DNA from: Brachypodius melanocephalos
Taxonomy: Eukaryota > Chordata > Aves > Passeriformes > Pycnonotidae
Assembly: GCA_013398615.1 (NCBI GenBank)
Contig: VZSR01000028.1
Location: 5,099,033 to 5,163,032 of the forward strand
Length of the DNA stretch: 64,000 nt
Reading direction: 5' to 3'
Shown here: in pieces, positions 53,501 through 64,000 of the stretch
Position numbering within the stretch: position 1 is the stretch's first letter
How the letters are laid out: each line of letters opens with the position of its first letter
Program-made: the position numbers and the translations under genes
Notes under the pieces: model-generated
Databases searched by the model: none
The model's input: the letters and a program-made list of their open reading frames with translations, nothing else
Told to the model about the DNA's origin: nothing

Positions 53501-54915
53501 AGGCAAATCTCCATGCCCCCCTTCCACAGCTTCAAGCATTCTGGTTTTAGACACTATTGTTTTATTGGGTTTGTGCCTCCCAGTGTGCTTCAGGCACTCT
53601 TGGACATCCTCTGATCCAGGATTACTTTTTTCCATTGCTGTAGGCTTGCAAGATCAAGTGTGAGTCATTTTACTTTTTTTCCAGAGTGCTAGGACTGTTC
53701 TAGGTCGGACCAGCAAAACGTTGCTGTTTAAAAGTCCGAAGTCTGTATAGCACTTCTTGTCACCATGGTCTGTGACAAGCAGCACTGGGTGAATTAGTGG
53801 AATTTAAGCATACAGCTTGCAGGAAAGATATTCAAATAAGCCAGAAATGCACATTCTCAGTCTCCTTGTGACACCAAGTTTGACCCACATTAGATTGTTT
53901 TCATTTCAGGGAGAGAAAGATTCACACAGAAGCAGACTTTTATTGTAAGTTTTCCAAAGCTGTCATTTTTGCTTCAGCAGAAGTAATTTGGTGAATTCTA
54001 GAATTAAAGAAGAATTCTAACTCTCCCAATATAGAATTGTTAATGAGGAAATGATCTTCTGGGGGTAAAAGTCATTCCTCTTTCCTAGTCAAATATTTAG
54101 GCTTACCGGGACTTTTGGCTGAAAAATGCTTGTCCTAGGATATGATTTCCTATGCATCTCAAGCACAGGAACAAAACTGTAAGAATTCAGAAAATGTGAG
54201 TTACACTGAAACCAAGACTGCACACAGTGTTCAAAAAGTGACCTAGAGAGAGTGATTAGATTTGTGTGAATTAAATCTTCAACATAATCACTTGAACTTG
54301 ACATCCATCTTAGTACCTGAAGTTCGATTTTCCTGTCAGAGAGACATAAAAATAAATCTCCTAATTGTTAGAGTTGATATTGTTAACAATTTCACCCAAG
54401 AAAGGGTGATCACAGTATGAGAAAACCCCATCTGTCTGAAAAAATCATTGACATTTTGAAATTAGAATTAGGTGCCAGAAAGATGCTTCTGACCTAAATT
54501 AAACTAAAATAGTAAAAATGATGGAATGTTTTATCCCAGAACTAGAAGAGAAAGTAAAGTCACTTGAAAGAAAAATGTGGCATAGCCTTATGAGGCTAAA
54601 CATCCAAGCATCCATAGGTCATCCATGTGAAACTTATGGGAAAAGTCCCAGCAGCCTTGGGATGTTATTTTCACATTAATATACTATCATGTGTTTGTGG
54701 AGGTAATCTGTAGGAGTTTGATTTCTATTTTTAAAAAAACAAAAACATAACCAAATGCCTTAATATCTCTGGAATCTAGCCCTCAAAACTTGAATGGTGC
54801 AAAGTCACTATGAAAAATCCCGGCTGTTATCTTATTGAAGTTTACATCAATCTTTCAAACCCAAATGTTGAATTCCTGTTGTCATTTGCCTTGCTAGAAA
54901 TATTAGTTTAATTTC
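50585..54915. other. Non-coding sequence with one GC-rich patch
   Basis: Mostly unique AT-rich DNA. The patch 51360-51600 is GC-rich, has several CpGs and a CACCATGTGG start context followed 54 nt later by TCAG/GTACAG, but the implied 18-residue peptide is too short to judge. Frames at 52545-52889 and 53309-53635 (minus) are not recognisable. Confidence 0.5.
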
Positions 54916-54919
54916 CTGA

Positions 54920-55350
54920 TACCGTCCGTCTATCGATTATCTACAGAACTGATTACATGCACGCTCCATTCCCACCCCTGGGCTTCCCTGTAGGAATAGC
55001 ACTTATGAGGGAGGGAGAAAAGAGGCAGAAGCGGCTTTGTAGGAAATCCATCCATGTTCGACAATTTCCTTCGCAGATCCCCAAAGAAGAATGCCTTAGG
55101 AAGCGCTCCCTGATTGTCTCTGATCAAAACGCGTCCGCTGGCAGCCGCTCTTCAAATGCTTTGCGCAAACAGGCGCCGGCTGATCGCTGGGTTTGTGCTC
55201 TTCCTACGGGTGGGAGCCACGGGACACCTGCCACTGTCTGTTCTCCCATCAAAGGACGCAAAGGATTGCCACCTGCAGCACCTTCAGAGGGAAAACCAGC
55301 CGGAACGAAAGCACAGCCCTATTTGCATGAATAGCTTCCCAGCAACGGCT
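54920..55350. promoter_or_regulatory. CpG-dense patch, candidate promoter or CpG island
   Basis: Between 55020 and 55330 I count about 18 CpG dinucleotides, and three more in 54923-54936, whereas most of the window shows one or none per few hundred bases. The patch contains the palindromes ACGCGT (near 55130), TTTGCGCAAA (55160-55169) and GGCGCC (near 55172). No TATA box is obvious on either strand. In vertebrates such unmethylated-like patches usually mark a transcription start or a conserved developmental enhancer. It is smaller than a typical housekeeping island. The direction of any transcription is not decided by the sequence. Confidence 0.45.
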
Positions 55351-55497
55351 GAAAGATGGGCTTTAGGGAAATGGGCAGCTCTTCCAGGTTCTCCTTACTT
55401 AAATTCTGAAGGTGGAGGAAATCTTGCTCACATAACAACAGAGATGCTCCAGTTTAACCCTCAGATTTCTGTTCTCAAGGACTTCTGCATTTCATGA
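55156..55497 (+). CDS. Possible first coding exon with signal-peptide-like start
   Basis: An ATG at 55156 inside the CpG patch opens a frame of about 113 codons. The start (MLCANRRRLIAGFVLFLRVG) has the layout of a signal peptide: a short basic N-region, a hydrophobic core, then Ala-Thr-Gly. The remainder has no domain I recognise, and a real exon would probably end earlier at a donor such as CGG/GTGGGA near 55208. A second plus-strand frame (ATG at 54957, 125 codons) overlaps in another phase, so at most one can be genuine. The ATG context TTCAAATGC is poor for initiation. Chance is quite possible in a GC-richer patch. Confidence 0.18.
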   Translation: MLCANRRRLIAGFVLFLRVGATGHLPLSVLPSKDAKDCHLQHLQRENQPERKHSPICMNSFPATAERWALGKWAALPGSPYLNSEGGGNLAHITTEMLQFNPQISVLKDFCIS

Positions 55498-56292
55498 GCT
55501 TTTTATCCACAAGCACTTTTTTCTGCACTCTGTTTACTCCCTATGCCATGCTGGCTGTGCATTGGAAAATGCTGCCCCAGCTCCCAAGTCTGATGGTTCT
55601 GTGCCCTGTTCCCCTCTCAGCAGAGGAAAAGTGGCCTCTGCCCTGGCCCAAGCACTCGAAGAACCAGGCTGGATGGAGCTCCCTGACGATAAGTTCATGC
55701 CTTGATCTCATGGCATTTTAAGATTGGCATCAAAACAAGAGTTTGTCTGAATGAGTATTCACCTCACAAAGCCTCCAGTTTGTGACCTGGCCAAAAAAGG
55801 AGAGGAATTCATGAGCGTAACTCTGGATGTTGCCCTTGTTGAAGTAACCAGGGTGATTGTTTGTGCCTGCAAGGTCAGAAGAGGATGAGCCCAGGGTTAA
55901 TGGCAGTCAGGACCTATGGACTAACATCACCCTGGAAAATTTGCAGGCCATCAGCATGACACACAGTGCTTTCATGCAGATCCTGGGCTCCAGAAGCTGT
56001 GTGTGTACAGGTCTGCTGTTAACCTCACAAAATTCCCTGTTGTTGACAGTGTGTAGCAAGGTTGGCTACTCTGCAAGGGACAGGGAGCCAGGAACCAAGC
56101 AACCTGACTCTGCCAGGTGGGAGCCGTGGCCTCTCTAGCCAGGGGCCAGGTGTGGTGACAACCCTGGGTCAGGATCACAGACAGACTGGTGGTGCAGTGT
56201 AGCTTAAAAGCAGCTCCTAAGGGAAAATTTGGATCAGCTCTTGTTTCCAGCTCTCTTCACACTGACTTCCATCAGCAGAGGAGCTGACCTTG

Positions 56293-56318
56293 GGCTCAGC
56301 AGCTCAGCAGCTCAGGCT
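56293..56318 (+). repeat. CAGCAGCT short tandem repeat
   Basis: Three consecutive copies of an AGCAGCTC-type octamer (GGCTCAGCAGCTCAGCAGCT) in a GC-rich stretch. Confidence 0.6.
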
Positions 56319-59300
56319 GTGCCACAGCCCAGCCCTGTGCTGCAACCTGGTGCATCTAGCTGTGAGCAGGGCAACACCTGGTGAGAGGAGAGCAGGGGCA
56401 ACACCCAAACTCCAGGTAACTTCATGCTAAAGGGATGGTTTAAATATGTGGGGCTTTTTTCCTCTCTCCACCATTTCAGAAATGTAGCTGATTGTCTGAA
56501 GTGCAATCAGTGTACACTTGACTTTTGAGAATGATACACATAAAAGTGTTATAGAAGGCAATTCACTGAAGTCAAGTGTGCTTGAATCACATTTTAGATA
56601 ATTGGTTGGATTAAATAAAAACTGACAGTAATTACAAAAGTATGGTTTGATTTTGGTTCTGCTCGGTATTTTGTCAGTTTTTAAGTTTGATTCTTTTTTT
56701 ACCTGACTGAAGTACTTTATCTTTGTTTCTTTGTTTTCTACTCAATAGTCATTGTTTCCATTCAAGAAATGTTTTTCTTCATTTTTCAGTACGTTATTAA
56801 AAAGTTCTTTCTGTCCTCATTTTGCTGTCCCTTAGTAGTCTTCACTTGCCTCTTTACTACCTTTGGTTTTATTTATTCTTAACAGCCGCAATTAGAAAAC
56901 AGTTATCATAGCACTTTTATTTAAACCCAACTTAACCATGTGTCGAGTCCCTACCTGATTCAGCATGCCTCAACTTGCTAATTTACTTGAAGAACTGGGA
57001 CAACAATGACTCTGTTTTGTTCTTCAAATTAACTACATTTCTGTTTGCCATAAATGGTGTATTTGCAACAGTGGAAAAGTTGCCAGGTAAAATTGAGACT
57101 GAGGGGAAAAGAGAAATATGAATGACAGAACAGTTTTCATCTAGCCCATTGCATGTTAGCAAGTTGATGTCACAAAACTCTCTTGGTGAAGGTAAATGCA
57201 GGGAAAGCAAAGGCAAAAGGAAAAACGAAACACATATTCCAGATTACCAAGGAATATACAGAGCATAGATCTTGGATGCATATTTGTGGTATGTCCCAGT
57301 AGTGTGGTAGGATTCTGAATGAGGTCCCAGCAGAGGTGTCATCATTACCTGTTTGGACATCTTACTGTAACATTTGTCTACCTCACATCTTCAAAACCCT
57401 CTGGGGCCTCAGCATCATCATGAGAAGCCACTCTAAGTTCTTTCTAAGGCTGAGCATTGGAAATGACCAAGGATCCATTTCATGATTTTATCCCAGGTCC
57501 AACTGTAGCTCAGGATATTTATTCTTAATACTTTGGATATGAATAGCTAAATATTTATACGTACACTTCTGCATACAATTGCCTGGGGGGTCTGTTACAG
57601 TTTATTTGTATTCATGATCAGTGGCTCTGTTACTGAAATAATTTTGGTAGTACAATTTTTTTCCCAAGCTTTTCAGTGGCCTCAAGTATTGTATTTACAT
57701 CATTCTCACCCATATTATATACTTGTCAAAGCAAGCTCAAGCAGAGAAAGCTAATGTTAAAAACACGTGGCAATATTAAAAGGCTTTAGGATAAACAGAA
57801 ATGTTCCTCATCCAGTAAACTTCTTGCTTGAGGGAATGTGGGTACAGAACTCCCCTCATGGCTGGCATTGGTTAGCAAATCATTTGATACAGAGTAATTG
57901 GAAGGACTGGGTGCTACAGTAAATGCTGGAGTGAGGAAGAAGCACTAACACATATAAGTAAAATTCAGGGCTAGCTCCTTAGTGGAAATTACAACTAGAT
58001 TAAGCTTTCCTCCTACGTATTGACTTAAGCATTTTGATTCAAAAAGATTGTTGAGCTACACTTGGGGGGTTTCTGAGTATTTCTTGGTTTTACATGGTAT
58101 TTATCAGGATCATTCTGTTGTTTGACATTTAAGCAAATGGGAGCATAATACGCTTTCTGAAATATGTAAATTGGAAGCATCTATGAATGGGTACTGAATA
58201 CTCAGTCACTGACTAGAATTTAGGCTGCAATTAACTAAACCAGCATTTATTTATTTTAGGTGCATACCTTCTAATGGAATGCTTCACACATAAGTAATTA
58301 ACATTATGTCACGGGGACAAATGCAAATATATGTGAGTCATTTTTTTGCCACACAGATTTTTCTAGTGACAAAAAATATGGTTTGTCTCTGCCTGTCTCT
58401 ATTAGAGTTTCCATTTTCTATACTCTGTTTACCGTTTGTTGCAAATTAAACCATGTCAAACTGACAAGCTACAGGTTTTTTCTAAAATTACTGGCTTGTT
58501 AGGGGTGAAAAAACTGCTTTTGGGAAAAAAAAAGAATGTGCTTTTTCAGCAACAAGACTTAAATGAAAGCAATTCTCCATGCCGTTGGCACAAATGAATT
58601 TGGCTCAAGTGAAAAGCAAATTAAACCTATCGTACGTACTTCTTTTATTAAAGACAAAATATATATTTCTGCAAGTTACTGATGGTGTTTCCACATACTC
58701 ATTTTGTTATCCAACAGATTACACAGAGTTCAGTGCCCCAAATCTGACCCGCCTGGAGTCATTCATTCAAATCTCCTGGGTCAGGTATCAGCTTACAGTA
58801 AAGTGCACTGAAGCTTCTCTCATTAGCCTAAAATCCCAGAGAAGCCACTCCCCTTCACTTCAAGACTCGTAGTTTTGGATCCCAGTGGTATGTTAATGCT
58901 GCATTTTCTATATGTGTATACACAAATCTCATTTTCCAGCATTTCAACTTGAAAATGAAAATATGCAACGGCTAATGAGAGAGCCTATGTGAGCCATGGG
59001 AAGAGAGAGAGGAGGAAACATTCATTGCCATTGCTCTTGGGACTCCTCATGCTCTAGGACTTGGTTCAGGATAATTGAATGGCTGTGCTGGTAAGTCTCA
59101 AAGCTCTTCCTGAGATGGGGATATGTGTCTGAGGCCTTCACCCAGGTGCCTGACATCCAGCTGTTCTCTGCTGGTGCCAGCAGCCTCTCCCCAGACACAC
59201 AGAGGTGTCTCGTGCCCTTGAGTTCACACCTGTGCATGCAGGGCCAGCTCTGTTCTGTTCCCCTGGGGCTGCTGCTTTCCACTGTGTTGCTGTTACTGCA

Positions 59301-61119
59301 CATTGGTCTGCTGGTCACTGAAACATCCAGGAGCTGGCAGCTCTCAGGCACATGTTCTGCTCACTGGGCCTGTGTGCTGCACAGTCCCTGCCTGTTCCAA
59401 ACACCAACAGACATTTGGTTTTGTTCTCAGGGCTTTGTTTTCATCTCAGAGGAGAATCAGTGTTTTGCCCCGGTTGGTTTTTTTCACTCAGCATTTGTGG
59501 ATTTCACACATTTGCAGTTGTGCTGACTGCTCCTTCCAGCTGCACAAGGACAAGCAGAGTGAACCTCTTCCTATGTAAAATGCATTGCATGGGAAATGTT
59601 GGGCTGTGGAGGCCCCTTCTGTGATGCTACTGTCCCAATTCATTCTACTGAGAAAGATGGTTGGATTCAGGCACTTAAATCATTTTGTAGATGCTGCAAA
59701 ATCTGATCTATAACAAACACATTGTCAAGTAGATGGGAGTTGGTGTTCCTTTCTTCCTTTCCAAACTAGGAAGGCCATTTTTCTAAATTCCTCTAGCAAA
59801 TGGGTGTTCCATACTAGCACTTCTCAGTGCTAAAAAATTGTATTGACATCTTTATAAAATACTTCCTCTGAATTTTTATTATCTCCTTTAAACTCTCATT
59901 GCAATCTAGATGGAAACTAATGTTGAAATGACAAAATTTCTCTGCCACTCCAAATACAGGGATTTGCCTGAGTGTAATTAGACTGAAGTTTGGTGTAAAA
60001 GCTACACAGGCCTGTAGATAAGAAAAGATGACTATGGAATATTGATTATTCCTATGCAGTATTGAGAAAAAATAACTTATGGTTAAATCACATAATGTGA
60101 TTATTAAACTGTAGTGTTAAATCCTGGTTTATTGTTTTCCTATTAAAATGCCAGTGAGGGATACCTGAAAGAAAATACATAAAGCAATGAGTCAAATTAG
60201 GAAAGTTAAATGAAGTTTTTGAATATTTTTCTGACAAGAATTTTTTAAGATTCAGAGTGCAATGACAATCATCTGATACAAGAAATTGTGAAACTGCATT
60301 TTGGCATCTAGTCAGAATTTTCGATTAGATCCATCCAGTGATTTCTAGATCTGGTTCTAAAGTAGCTTTTTACAGACAATATAGGAAAACTCTGAGGGAA
60401 AGATAAAAAGGCATGTACAGATCTTGATATCTGATTTACTGAAGTATTTAGCCATGTGTACAAGCACATGAACTGCAATAATCTGTGACAGGATTAATTT
60501 GCCTAAAGGATCTGGCTTAACTGGGAATGTACAATTTGGAAAAAAGATTCCATGAACATAGATAATGAAATAAGCTTTAAAAACTTGACAACAGCAGAGG
60601 AGAACTAGTGAAAACCTTCACTCAGAAATGAATAGAGAATTTGTTTTTTTCTAAAATTATAAGAGCATATTTGTTTGTGCCTCACCTCTGCCTAATGCTT
60701 TCTGAGGTGCAGCATGGGGAGCTGCTAGATCAAATCCAGACACAGATGAATCTCTCAGATAATCACACCTCACCCCCTCTGCTCCTCTGACTCAGTCAGC
60801 TGCGGGAAGGAGCTGTTCCAACCTGATTTTTGTCCTTTGGGAACCATTCCAGGTTTTGAATCCAGTGGCTATGTTTGGCAGGGGACACGTGCTCTGTGTC
60901 ATGCCATGAGTTCTGTGAGATGGGTCATCCATGAGGATCCATCTCTTTTTACCTCTCTGTTTTGATTTACTCAGCTGTGATAAAGTAGCTATGTGCATAT
61001 GTTTGGATGTACAGGCATGTGAGCAGATGATTCATCTTGCTCACTGTGAAGGCAGGTGTGAAAAATTTGAAGGAAAAGACTGCTTTTATACAAAATTCAA
61101 TACTAATTTCATAGAAAAT

Positions 61120-61350
61120 CACTAAAGAGCTGATTAATGAGGAAGATCACTTAATGCCTCCTAATTAGATTGATGGTATTTACCCAGTGCCCTTAATTCA
61201 TTGTGCATTGAGGAGAAATGGCCAAGGTTCTCATTTGAAGCCTTTGTTTACTCCCAGTCCTTAATTTCAAGGTTGTCATCCATGCAGTGTAATTTCCTTT
61301 TGTTTCTTTGCATTAACAGTTCAGTGTAAATAACTTGGCTGGTTAAAACC
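61120..61350. promoter_or_regulatory. Candidate conserved non-coding element
   Basis: High-complexity stretch with clustered AT-core motifs (CTGATTAATGAGG, CCTAATTAGATTGATGG, CCTTAATTCATTGTGC) and TTGTTTACTC (forkhead-like). No repeats and no long frame. Called from motif texture only. Confidence 0.28.
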
Positions 61351-62820
61351 AAAGTACAAGGAAGGCTCCAATGTTATTATGAAAAAGATCTATGGGCAGA
61401 AATGTCATTAAGGAAGCAGGAAAAGAGGAAAACACCATGATATAAGGGTTGCAGTGTTGTTCCAAAAATAAGGGAACGAGGATGATGGCATCCTAAACTG
61501 ACCAGTATGATCTGATGATTGTATAATTGCTGGAACCAGATATTACAAGAAGTGAAAAAAACCTGAAAGGCCTAGAGGAAATGCTCCTGGATCCAAATCC
61601 TGATTTCCCCACTGTACAGCTGCTTATGGCCTCTGTTCTAATTCCCATCTATCCACAACAAAAGATGAAATTACCACAATAGCTTTCTTTCCAGACTGAT
61701 TAAATGGAGCAGGAAAATAGACAACAGAACTGGTAATACATTATAATTAGAAACTTGTTTCAATGTAATAATCTAAGGCATAATTTGTGGCATAAATCCT
61801 ATTTCAGGAAAGCACTTAAGCACATATTTAAGTCTATCTTTATTGACACAAGGCATTTAAACATATGCTTCAGTTGAAATGTGGGCTTAAAGTCAAATTA
61901 AATATAATATTGAAATATATATGCAAACTTACAATGATTTTTTTTAGGAAGGCTTTCCCAAGCGAGGATAACTTTAAGAGCATTTTATTTTGTCTTGAAT
62001 TAACATTGATTTCCTGCACAAGAAAGCTATCCAAGGTATTTTGTTTCCATCTTTCTGGGAAACCCTTTGGTTAGACCAGGTGTTTTAACCCCTTGCTTTC
62101 AGTGTTACAGCATTTTATAATCCCTTAAAAAAATTAGCAGGCTGAAAATAAGAGGAAATCAACTTTGCAGAAGTTTCATATTAGTGTATTTCAGAACAAG
62201 TAATTTACACCTCTGTGCAAATTAGTAAGTCCTTTGGTTCTCTTTTTCTGTTTTTATTACATCTTTGATTTCTACACATCCTCCCTGTAATTGGTCATGA
62301 GTTTTGACTCTACCTGTTACCGAAAATTTATGATTCTAGACAGGCACTGTGAGGTGTCAAGATAGGGGAAAAAAGTGTTTGCTGTTATTTGTCAAATGTC
62401 TTTCTCTGAAAGGGTAGAAGAAAACCTAAAACATGTATGATATTTAGAAATCAGTGCCAAAGACTCTGAGAATGGCTAGTTTGTGGCCACATCCATGGAG
62501 GAAATATCCTGTTTCTAGTCTTAGAGCACCGTATAAAAATAAACTTTTGTGTGGCACACTGCCAACAGCAGTTCATGCTTACAAGTCCATCTCAATGAGC
62601 TCCAAGTGCAGGTCCTCTCCGTGGCTCCTCACTCCCATGAACAAGGGATGTTACAATGCTCCCCTCCTTCTATCAGGCCTTTCTCCATTTCCTCAAGTTT
62701 TCCTTCCTGTAAAAACCCTTTAGAGGACAATTGCTTAAATGAATAAGGCACCTAGTAATCAAAAACATGGCCCCAATCAGAGCTGTTTTTCTTTCAAGAG
62801 ACTGATAATTTATTTTCTTT

Positions 62821-62853
62821 ACAAATCACATCACAGAACAAATCACATCAGAG
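62821..62853 (+). repeat. Short tandem repeat, period 17 bp
   Basis: ACAAATCACATCACAGA is followed directly by ACAAATCACATCAGAG, two near-identical copies. Confidence 0.7.
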
Positions 62854-64000
62854 GAAAAGTCACGAAGTATATTCTCTTAGGCCACTATAACTTACAATAA
62901 TTTGTATATCATTCCCTGGAAGAAGTGATATTTCTGTGTCTTGACAAATTATTCTGTCTAATTCACTCATCTATCTCATAGATTCTCATAGATTCATCCA
63001 CTCTGATTCCACTTCTCTGATTCTCCAAGTAAAAATGAGAGAGGAAAAACCTCTGGGGAGAAAAATAAACTGAAATTAATAATCAATCTAGCATAAAATA
63101 AAATCAATATTATGAATATTGATCACTTTAATTTGCAGTAAATACTCTGCTTGTAAATAAAGACACTATTTACTGATTAGAAATGGGTGGAAATATTGCT
63201 TTTATATAGAAGAGCTAAACAAAACCATCAATTTGTAACTATAAAGGTGCTTTTGATCTTATTTTCTTTACTATTTACACTTGCAAGTGTAGAATCTTTT
63301 TTTTTGAACGTCTGACATTATTACTTGAGAATCTCTTTTTCCTTTTTTTTCTTTTTTCTTGATCTTCTTTCTCCTGTAATATACAAATTACAAATATTTG
63401 TAACATTTTCCACTTGAAGTTTTGGGAAAATTAACTAAAAAGAGATAAGAAACTAAACTTCTATTGATTCCTTTCCAAACAGTTAGGAGCATGAGCTAAG
63501 TATCCAAAATGTTACTTTTTTTTTGGTAGTGTACTATCCAGTTATTGAAGTTATTGAGGTGATTTTTTCAGTAATGTATTATCCAGCGGGTTTCAGAGGA
63601 AAGGAATGAAACTCTTCCATATAGTACTCCAGCATTCCCCTACTCATTTTAATTGAGCTCTTGATGACTTTTGTGTTACCTTTTGGAAAATACCTGTTCT
63701 CTACCCAAAAGCAGAGCTGTTACTTTATGTCTATAAACCCTGCATGCTCACGTATCCTGTGCGTCATCAAGAAATTCTTTGTTGCTCTAACTTTTGGTAC
63801 AGCTTGTAGACTTCCCTCCCGAGCAGAGATACAGATAAAGATTTCAGGAGCATTAAACAAAATCTTATTTTTATTCATACATAGTATTCATTTTGCTCTC
63901 TAAGAGCAAGCAGTGTGAAGGACATGTTCAGAGAACAAAACATCCCTGTTAGACACTGATCTAAAAGACCTAACAGACTGTGTTTTGTTTCAGTTTTACA

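Larger units (their letters stand above)
55500..64000. other. Non-coding sequence with GC-rich patches
   Basis: Patches at 55850-56440 and 59100-59430 are GC-richer. The second carries the longest frame of the window (59125-59526, plus, 133 codons), which is Leu/Cys/Ser-rich with overlapping frames in other phases and on the other strand, and is not convincing. The rest is AT-rich; 63295-63365 is T-rich. Confidence 0.55.

Noticed and set aside
59125..59526. Longest open frame, 133 codons with a hydrophobic stretch
   Set aside because: Overlapped by frames in other phases and on the opposite strand, no splice or promoter context, composition follows local GC.
1..64000. Endogenous retrovirus, other viral insertion, tRNA, rRNA or CRISPR array
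   Set aside because: No paired long terminal repeats, primer-binding site, recognisable viral protein frame, tRNA B-box context, rRNA sequence or regularly spaced repeats was found by eye.

Overview
The window reads as vertebrate nuclear DNA, most likely from a bird. It is AT-rich with sparse CpG. The clearest lineage signal is a handful of short, decayed CR1 LINE ends: the GATCTTT...GGTCCCTTCCAAC core followed by an ATTCTGTG-type tail at 37538-37591, and reverse-orientation copies near 7472, 27079 and 37850. Together with A-rich CAAA/CCAAA tracts, this fits an avian genome, possibly a songbird, although the order is inference. I see no bacterial-style genes, operons, CRISPR arrays, intact retrovirus or recognisable RNA gene.

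There is no complete protein-coding gene. Nearly all open frames are under 135 codons and look like chance frames. The window is best read as a gene desert or the inside of very large introns. A few stretches stand out as coding-like. On the minus strand, 24206-24463 is a clean 86-codon open block bounded by AG and AG/GTGAAA signals. The minus-strand block at 41084-41304 has well-formed codons and a preserved CpG in a very CpG-poor setting. A weaker minus-strand block lies at 40059-40364, and a short open segment ending in a near-consensus GTGAGT donor lies at 25030-25075. All four share a strand and could be exons of one unidentified gene, but I could not recognise any of the peptides. On the plus strand, a compact CpG-dense patch at about 54920-55350 holds an ATG frame with a signal-peptide-like start and is the best promoter or first-exon candidate.

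Layout: 1-16.8 kb is unique AT-rich sequence with A-rich tracts and one CR1 remnant; 16.8-17.0 kb is a compound GGAA-type microsatellite; 17-24 kb is quiet; 24.2-25.1 kb holds two candidate exons; 25.14-25.88 kb is a GC-rich block with a 30-bp minisatellite and a mirrored GATA hairpin; 26-38 kb is AT-rich with CR1 remnants, including a tail-to-tail pair at 37.5-38 kb; 40-41.3 kb holds two candidate exons; 43.07-43.24 kb is a likely conserved non-coding element; 49.85-50.6 kb has a 59-bp tandem duplication and an AT-rich low-complexity block; 51.4 kb, 56 kb and 59.1 kb are GC-rich patches without a convincing gene; 55 kb is the CpG patch; 61.1-61.35 kb is another conserved-element candidate. 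Because no gene is identified, no pathway or gene cooperation can be stated.
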